A DNA stretch of 64,000 nt from Pyrinomonadaceae bacterium (GTDB lineage: Bacteria; Acidobacteriota; Blastocatellia; Pyrinomonadales; Pyrinomonadaceae). Shown here one piece after another: positions 52,618-61,502 of the stretch (positions are counted from its first letter, which is position 1; every line of letters begins with the position of its first letter). The translations under genes and the position numbers were made by a program. Location: NCBI GenBank assembly GCA_030841085.1, contig JAVEDP010000036.1:1-64000 (forward strand). The letters run 5' to 3'. The notes under the pieces are model-generated. The model did not search any database, had not been told where the DNA came from, and saw only the letters and a program-made list of their open reading frames with translations.

Positions 52618-54213
52618 ATGAAGAAAGTTTTTGCGTTATTAATCGTGGGAGCACTCTGTGCAATTGCGGCATTTCCGTTCGTCACTTTTGCCCAAAGCGA
52701 TATTGCGGAACAGCGTCGACCCGAAATCATTCGGCCCGATCACGAAGACGTCTCGCGGCCATTACGAGAAATTGCACCTAACAAACATGTCAGCACTAAT
52801 AAGGATCACGAAGTGAAGCGCTTTCCGGCGCCTGCCGAGAGTGGCCGTGATCAACTTGCTGCGAACGGCGTGACGCCGAGCAGCGTGGTCATAACTCCAG
52901 GCCTTGGCTTTGATGGTCTCGGCGTGGGCGGTGGTTACACTCCTGACGCTGCGCCTCCTGACACAAATGGATCAGCCGGCGCCACCCAGTATGTTCAGTG
53001 GGTAAACGAAGATTTTGCTGTTTATGACAAAGCCACTGGCTCGCGCGTGTATGGTCCAGCCGCTGGTAACACGCTTTGGTCTGGCTTCGGTGGACCATGC
53101 CAGTCATTTAATGACGGCGACCCGATTGCGCAGTATGACAAGGCAGCCAATCGCTGGGTGATGACGCAGTTTGCAGTTTCTGGTACGCCTTACACTCAGT
53201 GCATTGCGGTTTCGGATACTTCGGACGCCACCGGAACCTACCATCGTTATTCGTTCTCTTACGGCAGAAACTTTAACGACTATCCAAAGCTTGGTGTTTG
53301 GCCGGACGGCTATTACGTTACCTATAACATGTTCAAGAATGGCCGCAGCTTTATGGGCTCGCAAGTTTGCGCGATTGATCGCGATGCCATTTTGGGTTTA
53401 GCGGCGCGGCCAGTCACGCAACAATGTGTCCAGTTGAGTTCATCATTCGGCGGCTTATTGCCTTCCGATCTTGATGGCTCAATTGCACCACCGGCGGGCA
53501 CTCCAAATTTGTTGTTGAACTTTGGCACCAATTCACTTCGGCTCTGGAAGTTCAAAGTAAACTGGACGACACCTGCGAGCACTACGCTGACTGGTCCAAC
53601 AACCATCTCGGTAGCTTCATTCTCGACCGCTTGCGCTGGCGGCGCTTGTATTCCGCAGAGCGGCACCACTCAAAAGCTGGATTCACTGGCTGACCGTCTA
53701 ATGTACCGCCTCTCGTACCGGAATTTTGCTGACGGTCATGAAGCGTTGTTAGTGAATCATTCGGTAACTGCCGGCGGCGGCAGCGGCGTGCGTTGGTATG
53801 AACTGCGCAATCCAGCCGGTGGCAACATGTCGACCGGCACTCCGGTTCTTTATCAGCAAGGCACCTACGCTCCTGACACGCTTTATCGTTGGATGGGCAG
53901 CGCGGCAATGGACAAGGTAGGCAATATCGCCGTTGGCTATAGCGTTTCGAGCAGCGGCATGTTCCCGTCGATTCGTTTTACCGGCCGAGCGCCGAGCGAT
54001 CCTTTGGGAACTTTGAATTTGACCGAAACTGCGGTGATGAATGGTGGCGGATCGCAATTGGCAACGCTTAGTCGTTGGGGTGATTACAGCAACCTCAGTG
54101 TGGATCCGGTCGACGACTGCACCATGTGGTACACCACCGAATATCTGAAAGCTAACGGTACTTTCAATTGGAGTACTCGTATCGCAAACTTTAAGCTGGC
54201 TGGTTGTCAGTAA
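52618..54213 (+). CDS. Secreted protein, paralogue 1 (no C-terminal module)
   Basis: From the ATG at 52618 (GGAGG at 52609-52613) the protein has 531 residues with a signal peptide (LLIVGALCAIAAFPFVTFA). The body shows APPDTNGSAGATQYVQWVNE, WVMTQFAVSG, CIAVSDTSDATGTYHRYSF and WMGSAAMDKVGNIAVGY, shared with the next two paralogues. It ends at DCTMWYTTEY...IANFKLAGC without the Pro-Thr linker. It is probably extracellular, with a beta-propeller-like body; function unknown. Confidence 0.85.
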   Translation: MKKVFALLIVGALCAIAAFPFVTFAQSDIAEQRRPEIIRPDHEDVSRPLREIAPNKHVSTNKDHEVKRFPAPAESGRDQLAANGVTPSSVVITPGLGFDGLGVGGGYTPDAAPPDTNGSAGATQYVQWVNEDFAVYDKATGSRVYGPAAGNTLWSGFGGPCQSFNDGDPIAQYDKAANRWVMTQFAVSGTPYTQCIAVSDTSDATGTYHRYSFSYGRNFNDYPKLGVWPDGYYVTYNMFKNGRSFMGSQVCAIDRDAILGLAARPVTQQCVQLSSSFGGLLPSDLDGSIAPPAGTPNLLLNFGTNSLRLWKFKVNWTTPASTTLTGPTTISVASFSTACAGGACIPQSGTTQKLDSLADRLMYRLSYRNFADGHEALLVNHSVTAGGGSGVRWYELRNPAGGNMSTGTPVLYQQGTYAPDTLYRWMGSAAMDKVGNIAVGYSVSSSGMFPSIRFTGRAPSDPLGTLNLTETAVMNGGGSQLATLSRWGDYSNLSVDPVDDCTMWYTTEYLKANGTFNWSTRIANFKLAGCQ

Positions 54214-54236
54214 ACCGCCAGTTCTTAGCTAGCCTG

Positions 54237-54275
54237 AAGGCCGCTCGAGCTTTTTTCTTGAGCGGCCTTTTTGTT
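54237..54275 (+). terminator. Rho-independent terminator after paralogue 1
   Basis: AAGGCCGCTCGAG and CTTGAGCGGCCTT form a stem with one mismatch and a loop, followed by TTTGTTTT. The motif GCCGCTCGA recurs in the terminators of the other two paralogues. Confidence 0.85.
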
Positions 54276-54625
54276 TTCAGTCGCTTCTCTCAAGCAGTTC
54301 AGAGTACAAACTTTAGTTTGATTCTTGCGATGGGTAGCAACCTAAAGGTTGGACTCTGAACCTCTTGAGTGTACCCCAGTGCAATGGAAATACAAGATTT
54401 AGAGGAGCGTTAATCATTACCGGCAACCGAGAAAAGTAATATACTGCCTGGGCTACGTCCCACAAAGAACGCGCGGAGTTTTTTAACAAACATTTCGTTC
54501 ACTAACCCCAATCTTGCGGTCTCGCTATTGGCAGTGTGCATTTGCGGTTTTTACTTCCCGGCCAGCGCCTCACTCCCAAGAGGTTTTGTATCAACCAGCC
54601 CTTCGAATAGGAAAGGATATTTAAG
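54276..54625. other. Gap before paralogue 2
   Basis: These 350 bases contain a hairpin-like pair (CAGAGTACAAACTTTAG and AACCTAAAGGTTGGACTCTG, 54300-54360) and no gene. The CCAGCCCTTCGAATAGGAAAGG segment near 54597-54618 and the similar CCAGCCCTGCGATCAAGAAAAG near 57219 show that the leaders of paralogues 2 and 3 are related. Confidence 0.5.
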
Positions 54626-56698
54626 ATGCGGACAAGATGGCTCATCGTAATCACAGCAACTCTGTTGCTTGGCGTGTTAATGCTGCTTCCCCGAATAAGT
54701 GAGGCCGGTAGATCCGAATGGCTTAGTGGCGAACCCGCTGGGCCGGCGAACCCGGAAGCGAATGTCACTCAGGGCCCGGATCAAAGGGGCGACATCTCAG
54801 TCGTTGCCTCTTACCACAACGACACTTCGAAACCTCTGCGCGATATCAAGCCGCACCCACTGGTTCCCAAAGCCGTCCATGAGAACGAGAATCCTAAGAT
54901 TCCGAACAAACACAAAGACGCGCCCGATCCGGTTGTTCAGAACAGCTTCAGCGCCGTGACCAGTCTCATGACTGTGAGCATGCCCAGTCCGCTGCTGAAC
55001 TTTAACGGCATTGGATTCCCCGGCGTGGCCTGCAACTGCGCGCCTCCCGATACAGATGGCGAAGTGGGCGCGACACAATACGTGCAAATGGTTAACGAAG
55101 GCTTACAGGTTTTTGACAAGACCAGCGGCGCTTCCGTGTTGGGTCCGGTTGGTATTACTACCATCTGGAGTGGCTTTAACGGTCCCTGCGAAACCGCCGG
55201 CGATGGCGATCCGGTAGTGCTTTATGATCAACTTGCCAATCGTTGGGTGATCACGCAGTTTGCAGGTTCGGGAGTGCCAACTGACGAGTGCATCGCGGTA
55301 TCTACCACCAGCGATGCCACCGGCAGTTACAACCGCTACGGCTTTCATCTCGGATCAAACTTTTTTGATTACCCGCACCTCGGTGTCTGGCCCGATGCCT
55401 ATTACATGAGCATGAACGTATTCAACTCGACCGGCACGCTGTTCCTGGGCCCGCAACCGTTCGCGTTCGATCGCGCCAAGATGCTTGCCGGTCAACCCGC
55501 AACTTTCGTTACCACCGGCATTACTGGTGGACCGAACGAGGAAGTTTATCTGCCGGCTGATCTCGACGGGTCAATCTCGCCTCCGGCCGGTGCACCGGCA
55601 TCGTTCGTTGAATTTCCTGGCGGCGGCAGCTTCCGAGTTTTTCACTTCCACGTTGACTTCGCTACTCCGCTTAACTCGACGTTTACTTTGTTCGCCAGTC
55701 CTGCCTCGGCGGCTTTCACCGTGCGAAGCGGAGGCGTACCGCAACTGGGAACAACGTCAACACTGGATCCGATTGGCGATCGACTGATGTTCCGCGTGGC
55801 CACACGGTTCTTCGCCGATGGGCACGAATCGGCTGTCGGCAACTTCACCGTCAATTCCAATAGCGTTGCGTCCCCGCGTTGGTTTGAATTACGCAATGTC
55901 ACATCGGGCCCGGTGACGGTGTTTCAGCAGGGCACTTATCAACCGGACACAACTAATCGCTGGATGGGCAGTGCGGCAATGGACCAGCAGGGAAATATCG
56001 CCCTCGGCTACAGTGCTTCCAGCAGTTCGATCAATCCGCAGATTCGTTACGCCGGCCGACTGTTCGGGGATCCGGTAAATACTTTGCCGCAAGCTGAGGT
56101 GACTTTGTTTGCCGGCACGGGCAGCCAAACCGGAACGAACGGACGCTGGGGCGATTACAGCGATATGACCATTGATCCGGTGGACGACTGTACTTTCTGG
56201 TACACGCAGGAGTATTACGCAACGACAACGAGTTTCGCCTGGCGCACCCGCGTCGGTGCTTTCAAGTTCCCTGGTTGCGGTGGATCGCCGACACCAACGC
56301 CTACTCCGACGCCAACGCCGACGGCAACACCAACGCCGACACCCACAGCGACGCCGACTCCAACGCCTACTCCGACGCCAACGCCTACACCGACGCCAAC
56401 GCCTACACCGACGCCAAACGCTCCGAGTAATTTGACGGCAGCGCCGGCTTCGGCGAGTCAAATAAACCTGTCGTGGACAGATAATTCAGGAAACGAGGAT
56501 GGTTTCCTGATAGAGCGTTGCACTGGAAACAATTGCATCAACTTTGCGCAGATTGCATCGGTAGGGGCAAACGTTACCAGCTACTCGAACACAGGACTGG
56601 CGGGCAACACGTTCTACAATTATCGTGTGCGGGCGTTTAATGCCGCAGGAAACTCTGGTTACTCAAATAGTGCCAAGGCTAAGACTGCTAACCATTAG
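54626..56698 (+). CDS. Secreted protein, paralogue 2, with Pro-Thr linker and fibronectin III domain
   Basis: The 690-residue protein has a signal or anchor (LIVITATLLLGVLMLLP), the shared body (DTDGEVGATQYVQMVNEGL, HLGSNFFDYPHLGVWPDAYY), a PTPT linker (~555-598) and a fibronectin type III domain (~600-688: ASQINLSWTDNSGNEDGF, YNYRVRAFNAAGNSGYS). GGAAAGG precedes the ATG. It is likely exported, with the FnIII module mediating binding. The repeat-coded linker (ACGCCNACN units) is prone to length change. No enzyme motif is visible. Confidence 0.88.
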   Translation: MRTRWLIVITATLLLGVLMLLPRISEAGRSEWLSGEPAGPANPEANVTQGPDQRGDISVVASYHNDTSKPLRDIKPHPLVPKAVHENENPKIPNKHKDAPDPVVQNSFSAVTSLMTVSMPSPLLNFNGIGFPGVACNCAPPDTDGEVGATQYVQMVNEGLQVFDKTSGASVLGPVGITTIWSGFNGPCETAGDGDPVVLYDQLANRWVITQFAGSGVPTDECIAVSTTSDATGSYNRYGFHLGSNFFDYPHLGVWPDAYYMSMNVFNSTGTLFLGPQPFAFDRAKMLAGQPATFVTTGITGGPNEEVYLPADLDGSISPPAGAPASFVEFPGGGSFRVFHFHVDFATPLNSTFTLFASPASAAFTVRSGGVPQLGTTSTLDPIGDRLMFRVATRFFADGHESAVGNFTVNSNSVASPRWFELRNVTSGPVTVFQQGTYQPDTTNRWMGSAAMDQQGNIALGYSASSSSINPQIRYAGRLFGDPVNTLPQAEVTLFAGTGSQTGTNGRWGDYSDMTIDPVDDCTFWYTQEYYATTTSFAWRTRVGAFKFPGCGGSPTPTPTPTPTPTATPTPTPTATPTPTPTPTPTPTPTPTPTPTPNAPSNLTAAPASASQINLSWTDNSGNEDGFLIERCTGNNCINFAQIASVGANVTSYSNTGLAGNTFYNYRVRAFNAAGNSGYSNSAKAKTANH

Positions 56699-56747
56699 CA
56701 CGACAATTGACGTAAGCAGACTCGGCAATGAGTCTGCTGATAAATGA

Positions 56748-56786
56748 ACGGGCCGCTCGATTCAAATTCGGGCGGCCCGTTTCTTT
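56748..56786 (+). terminator. Rho-independent terminator after paralogue 2
   Basis: ACGGGCCGC and GCGGCCCGT form a 9-bp stem around a loop containing TCGATTCAAATTCG, followed by TTCTTT. It lies 50 nt after the stop. Confidence 0.75.
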
Positions 56787-56810
56787 GAGAAATCCTACAG
56801 GTTCAGAATG

Positions 56811-56968
56811 GAGCGGCTTTGCCGCCTTCCGTGCGGAAAGGCTCTGCCTTTCCGCTAAGCTAATGAAAAAAAGGCTATGCCTGTCCAGTCGGTCGAGGCG
56901 TAGCCTCTCACGTCAAAAGGCCAGCCGGAAAGGCAAAGCCTTTCCGCACGGGACGCGGCGAAGCCGCA
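56811..56968. repeat. GCGGAAAGG palindromic element, intact copy
   Basis: The ~158-bp unit begins GCGGCTTTGCCGCC, then TTCCGTGCGGAAAGGC, a middle part with GGCTATGCCTG and GAGGCGTAGCCTC hairpins, and ends with GCCTTTCCGCAC and GCGGCGAAGCCGC. The same unit lies at 59771-60172, interrupted by the MITE. The stretch from 56969 to 57370 has no recognised feature. Confidence 0.75.
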
Positions 56969-57370
56969 GGCAACCTCCCGGTTTACCTGGCCATCTGTTA
57001 CGCCCTCACATCAGGCAGACATGATGTGCGGCGCTTTGCATTCTCTACTATTGCTCTCCGTAGAAAAGTATTATACTGCTGCCGCTCACGCCCCGGCAGT
57101 TAGTTAGTTTTCTCAACAACAAACGTTAACGACCGGACCTTACAGTGCCGCTGTTGAGTATCTGTGTGTTTCATTTTTTACTCCCGACTACGCACCTCGC
57201 GCCCAAGAGGTTTGCATTAACCAGCCCTGCGATCAAGAAAAGTTCGAAATGCGATTAGACACGTTTCTCTAATTCCGTGTGCTGGCCGTAGAGAAGGGCT
57301 TGCCACTTGGAAATCTCATCCGGGTAACCGGTTTCTGTTTTTAACTGCCTCATAGACTGGGAGGTCTAAA

Positions 57371-59587
57371 ATGAACGTGCGGACAAGATCGATCATTTTC
57401 CTTGCAGCAGTTTTACTGCTCATCACAACCGTAGTACTTCTTCCTCGAATTATTGAGGCCAGACGTCTCAAAGATTTGAGTGCCAATAAAAGTTTGGCAG
57501 TCACACCTGTGCTGGCTAACAGCGTCAATCAAGATCAAAAAACAACCGTCATCGTGGGTGCCTCGGTTCGCAACGACACCTCGGTGGCGCTGCGCGATAT
57601 GAAGCAAGCAAAAGTGGGCAAAAAGGTCGAGCACGAAGCTAACGAAAACCCGAAAGTGCCCACCAACCATCAAGACTCTCCGGACCCGGTGGTCCAGGGA
57701 CCTAACTCGCTGCTGGCATTTGCAGGACTCAATGTACCCAGCCCCATTCTTAACTTTGACGGCATCGTCTATCCCGGCGTCAGTTGCAACTGTGCGCCAC
57801 CCGACACCAACGGCGAAGTGGGCGCCACGCAATACGTCCAAATGGTCAACGAAGGCTATCAGGTTTTTAACAAGACGACGGGCGCATCGTTGCTGGGACC
57901 TTCCGGCATTACTACGCTCTGGAGTGGCTTTGGCGGCGTTTGCCAAACCAATGGCAGTGGCGACCCCGTCGTGATCTACGACCAAATCGCCAACCGCTGG
58001 GTCATTACTCAGTTCGCCGGCGTAAGCGTTCCGACAGATGAGTGCATTGCAGTTTCGACGACCAGCGATGCCACGGGCAGCTATTTCCGCTACGACTTTC
58101 ACCTCGGTTCCAACTTCTTCGACTATCCGCACTTGAGCGTGTGGCCCGATGCTTATTACATGAGCATGAACGTATTCAACACGGCCGGCACCGCGTTCCT
58201 CGGCCCGCAACCGTTTGCTTTCGATCGCGCGAAGATGCTTGCCGGTCTTCCGGCCACCTTCGTCAGCACCGGAGTCACCGGTGGGGGCAGCGAGAATGTT
58301 TACCTTCCCTCTGATCTTGACGGCTCAATTTTGCCACCGGCTGGCGCTCCCGCATCGTTCGTCGAATTTCCCGGCGGCGGCGCTTACAGGGTCTTTCATT
58401 TCCACGTCGACTTCACCACGCCGGCGAACTCGACGTTTACACTCTTCGGCAGTCCGGCCGCGGCGGCCTTCACAGAGCTATGCGCCACCACTCGTAGTTG
58501 CGTGCCGCAGCTCAGCACGACCAACAAGCTGGACGGCATTGGCGACCGGTTAATGTTCCGCCTGGCGTATCGCAATTTCGGCGACCACGAAGCAATAGTG
58601 GGAAACTTCAGCGTGAGTTCGGGCGGCGTGGCCGGGATACGTTGGTTCGAACTACGCAACGTGACCTCCGGACCAGTGACCGTCTTCCAGCAGAGCACGT
58701 ATCAGCCGGACGCGACCTGGCGCTGGATGGGCAGCGCGGCGATGGACCAACAGGGAAATCTTGCCGTTGGTTTCAGCGCTTCCAGTGCATCGATTCACCC
58801 GGACATTCGTTACGCTGGCCGGTTGTTTACCGATCCGCTTAACGTGCTGACGCAAGGTGAAACGACGCTCTTCGCAGGCGCTGGCAGTCAGACCGGCACC
58901 CTTAATCGCTGGGGCGACTATAGCGACCTGACCGTGGACCCGGTTGATGACTGTACTTTCTGGTACACGCAGGAATACATTCCCGCGAACGGCAGCAGCA
59001 ATTGGCGCACGCGGATCGGGGCATTCAAATTCCCGGGTTGCGGTGGTTCGCCTACTCCGACTCCGACGCCGACGCCAACGCCAACACCGACACCAACGCC
59101 GACACCAACGCCGCCGCCGCCTTCGCAGTTGCTGTTGAATCCGGGTTTCGAATCAGGCAACGTCAACTGGGTAGCAACTGCCGGGGTAATTACTAATTCA
59201 ACCGGACGCACGCCGCGCACTGGTTCATGGTACGCGTGGCTTGATGGTTACGGCACAACGCACACCGATTCGCTGTACCAGCAGATCACGATTCCCGCGG
59301 GCGCCACTTCGGCGACGCTCAACTTCTATTTGAAGATTGACACCGCCGAGACAACTACTACCACGCCCTTTGACACTTTAAAGGTGCAGATTCGCAACTC
59401 GAGCAATACGGTACTGGCAACGCTGGCAACGTATTCAAATCTGAACAAGGGCACTGTATATGTGCTGAAGTCGTTTGACGTTACTTCCTTCAAGGGGCAG
59501 ACGATTCGGGTCTACTTCCTCGGAGTCGAAGATAGTTCGCTGCAGACATCGTTCCTAATAGATGACACTGCACTGAATGTGCAATAA
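57371..59587 (+). CDS. Secreted protein, paralogue 3, with Pro-Thr linker and jelly-roll-like C-terminal module
   Basis: The 738-residue protein is close to paralogue 2 through the shared body (DTNGEVGATQYVQMVNEGY, FHLGSNFFDYPHLSVWPDAY), then a PTPT linker (~558-580). The C-terminal ~150 residues (LLLNPGFESGNVNWVAT, TLNFYLKIDTAETT, GQTIRVYFLGVEDSS) resemble a carbohydrate-binding-like beta-sandwich and differ from the FnIII end of paralogue 2. It is probably exported after a signal/anchor (FLAAVLLLITTVVLLP). Ligand and function are unknown. Confidence 0.88.
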   Translation: MNVRTRSIIFLAAVLLLITTVVLLPRIIEARRLKDLSANKSLAVTPVLANSVNQDQKTTVIVGASVRNDTSVALRDMKQAKVGKKVEHEANENPKVPTNHQDSPDPVVQGPNSLLAFAGLNVPSPILNFDGIVYPGVSCNCAPPDTNGEVGATQYVQMVNEGYQVFNKTTGASLLGPSGITTLWSGFGGVCQTNGSGDPVVIYDQIANRWVITQFAGVSVPTDECIAVSTTSDATGSYFRYDFHLGSNFFDYPHLSVWPDAYYMSMNVFNTAGTAFLGPQPFAFDRAKMLAGLPATFVSTGVTGGGSENVYLPSDLDGSILPPAGAPASFVEFPGGGAYRVFHFHVDFTTPANSTFTLFGSPAAAAFTELCATTRSCVPQLSTTNKLDGIGDRLMFRLAYRNFGDHEAIVGNFSVSSGGVAGIRWFELRNVTSGPVTVFQQSTYQPDATWRWMGSAAMDQQGNLAVGFSASSASIHPDIRYAGRLFTDPLNVLTQGETTLFAGAGSQTGTLNRWGDYSDLTVDPVDDCTFWYTQEYIPANGSSNWRTRIGAFKFPGCGGSPTPTPTPTPTPTPTPTPTPTPPPPSQLLLNPGFESGNVNWVATAGVITNSTGRTPRTGSWYAWLDGYGTTHTDSLYQQITIPAGATSATLNFYLKIDTAETTTTTPFDTLKVQIRNSSNTVLATLATYSNLNKGTVYVLKSFDVTSFKGQTIRVYFLGVEDSSLQTSFLIDDTALNVQ

Positions 59588-59646
59588 GCACCTAAACCAA
59601 ACTAGTACGGGCTCAAGCAGAAAATGAGTTTCGTGCTAACAATTGA

Positions 59647-59690
59647 ACGAGGCCGCTCGATCTTAATTCGGGCGGCCTCGTCTTATTACT
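59647..59690 (+). terminator. Rho-independent terminator after paralogue 3
   Basis: ACGAGGCCGC and GCGGCCTCGT form a 10-bp stem around a loop with TCGATCTTAATTCG, followed by CTTATTACT. It is closely similar to the terminator of paralogue 2. Confidence 0.7.
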
Positions 59691-59770
59691 GGGACCGCGG
59701 GCGTCCCGCCCGCAATGAGCGCGAAGCGCGAAAATGGATTCGGGAAGTCTCTTCCAAAGGCCCAGGACGG

Positions 59771-60172
59771 AGCGGCTTTGCCGGTACTGGTTCAATTTGG
59801 GTTCCCAGGTCCGAAGGACCGCTAGTTAATAGCCCCGTCCGTGAGGGCGGGGGTTAGAAGCTAATTAGTTGCCGGAGCGCCGAAGGTGCGACAGATTGGT
59901 GCCGGCCCTGCGGGCCTCGGCGATCTCAGAAGATAGCGTCCCCCGCCCTTACGGACGGGGCTATTAACTAGCGGTCCTTCGGACCTGAAGCACCGGCCGG
60001 ATTGAAACTGAACCAGTACCGCTTTGCCGCCTTCCGTGCGGAAAGGCTTTGCCTTTACGTTAAGCTAATGAAAAAAAAGGCTATGCCTGCGCAGCCGGTC
60101 GAGGCGTAGCCTCTCGCTGTAAAAAAGGGCAGCCGGAAAGGCAGAGCCTTTCCGCACGGAAGGCGGCGAAGC
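59771..60172. repeat. GCGGAAAGG palindromic element, interrupted by the MITE
   Basis: The unit of 56811-56968 is present here but split: GCGGCTTTGCC (ending 59782) is followed by the MITE and resumes with GCTTTGCCGCC at 60021. The rest keeps the GGCTATGCCTG, GAGGCGTAGCCTC and GCCTTTCCGCAC parts. Confidence 0.8.
59783..60020. mobile_element. MITE with 12-bp terminal inverted repeats and 8-bp target duplication
   Basis: The 238-bp element starts with GGTACTGGTTCA and ends with its perfect reverse complement TGAACCAGTACC. It is flanked by direct repeats GCTTTGCC (59775-59782 and 60021-60028), a duplication that is single in the intact host repeat at 56811. The interior is a long imperfect palindrome with no reading frame for a transposase. 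A copy in opposite orientation is at 43047-43282. Confidence 0.88.
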
Positions 60173-60306
60173 CAGCCAACCGGGTTACGCGGCCGTGGCG
60201 AGTCAACTCAAGTGCGCCAGTCAAAAATTAGCGCCGCTTGATCTCGTCGGCATGCGCCTTTAGGATTGCGCCTTCATTATGAACAGCAACTGAGGTCAAT
60301 CGAGTT

Positions 60307-61332
60307 TTGTGGAAATCATTCATGCATGCGCGCGAACGCGCCGCCCACGAGCGAGATAACAATCGCCTGGTGCGACCGTTTGATTGGGGACTGCAATTCA
60401 TCATGGACCATGTGAACGGTGCTGACCCGCGCGCGGTGCTCAGTCAATACAGCCGTCAGGCGATGGCCCACAGCGAAGACTTTTACGCGCTGCCTGAAAT
60501 TGCTGACTTTAAACTCGAGCGCGATCAGTTAACCTGGACCAGCGCTATTCATACGCCTGATGCCGAAAACAATCTGGCGCGCGCGCGTTATTTTCCGGTA
60601 AATGAAAAGCGAGCGCGCCAGCCGCGAACGGCCGTTGTAGTGTTGCCCCAGTGGAACGCGCAACCGGAAAGTCATGTCGAAGCTTGCCGCATCTTTAACT
60701 TCATCGGCATGTCGGCGTTGCGTTTGACGCTGCCCTATCATCAGGAACGTCGACCAGCGGATCTGGAACGTGCCGATCATTTGGTTAGCACAAATGTCGG
60801 CCGCACGATCCAATCGATGCGACAGGGCGTGCTCGATACGCGAGCTGCGGTGCGCTGGCTTAAAAGTGAAGGTTATGAACGGATTGGGATTCTCGGTACG
60901 AGTGTGGGATCGTGCATCGCGTTTCTCGCTTTCGCTCACGAACCGGACATCAATGCCGGCACATTTAATCATGTATCGGGGTATGTGGCCGACGTGGCGT
61001 GGCGCGGATTATCTACGCTTCATTTGCGCGATGGATTTGCCGATCATCTGACGCTGGAAGAACTGCGCGAGTACTGGGCGCCGATTAGTCCGGTGCCGTT
61101 TATCGCGCGTTTGCCCGCGATGGGCCAGCGCCCGATGCGGTTCATTGCGGCGCGGTATGACCTGACGTTTCCCATAGACCTGACACAGCAAACGATTGCC
61201 GAAGCGAAGCGGCATAAGTTACCGCTCGACGTGGTTTGGCTATCTTGTGGCCACTACACCATGGCTGACATGCCGTGGAAAGCGATTGATGCCTGGAAGA
61301 TCGCCACGTTCATGCGCAAGCATTTGAAATGA
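60307..61332 (+). CDS. Alpha/beta hydrolase (ABHD18-like)
   Basis: This 341-residue protein has a typical hydrolase fold: a GTSVGS elbow with nucleophile Ser199, a probable acid in ARYDLTFP, and a catalytic His in SCGHYTM near the C-terminus. The N-terminus HARERAAHERDNNRLVRPFDWG is a family feature. The TTG at 60307 (MWKSF...) is kept because a W start fits memory of relatives, although the ATG at 60322 is also possible. It is probably cytoplasmic; the substrate is unknown. It lies alone between repeats. Confidence 0.8.
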   Translation: MWKSFMHARERAAHERDNNRLVRPFDWGLQFIMDHVNGADPRAVLSQYSRQAMAHSEDFYALPEIADFKLERDQLTWTSAIHTPDAENNLARARYFPVNEKRARQPRTAVVVLPQWNAQPESHVEACRIFNFIGMSALRLTLPYHQERRPADLERADHLVSTNVGRTIQSMRQGVLDTRAAVRWLKSEGYERIGILGTSVGSCIAFLAFAHEPDINAGTFNHVSGYVADVAWRGLSTLHLRDGFADHLTLEELREYWAPISPVPFIARLPAMGQRPMRFIAARYDLTFPIDLTQQTIAEAKRHKLPLDVVWLSCGHYTMADMPWKAIDAWKIATFMRKHLK

Positions 61333-61339
61333 TGTGGAG

Positions 61340-61492
61340 TGCGGCGGCTTGACGCCGCTTTTCAGCACGGCGGCTTGACGCCGTTGTACCCTGCGACAGC
61401 AGTCGATCGTTATCTTTAACGAGTTCGCTCGGCTAACTTAAAAGCGGCGTCGAGCCGCCGCGTTCCAAAGCGGCGTCAAGCCGCCGCAGTCC
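61340..61492. repeat. Cluster of GGCGTCAAGCCGCCG palindromic repeats
   Basis: Four units of the family CGGCGGCTTGACGCCG / GCGGCGTCAAGCCGCCG lie here, two in each orientation. The same unit occurs at 25013-25070. They fill the gap between the hydrolase and the following unknown gene. Confidence 0.7.
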
Positions 61493-61502
61493 AAACTTAT
61501 TC

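Noticed and set aside
56280-56420. CRISPR-like short tandem repeats
   Set aside because: The repeats are in-frame ACGCC/CCGAC units coding the Pro-Thr linker of a secreted protein and have no spacers. No CRISPR array was seen elsewhere in the window.
58918-59220. Minus-strand open frame with a Gly-Val repeat near the Pro-Thr linker
   Set aside because: It is the reverse reading of the linker-coding repeat in paralogue 3 and has no start context.
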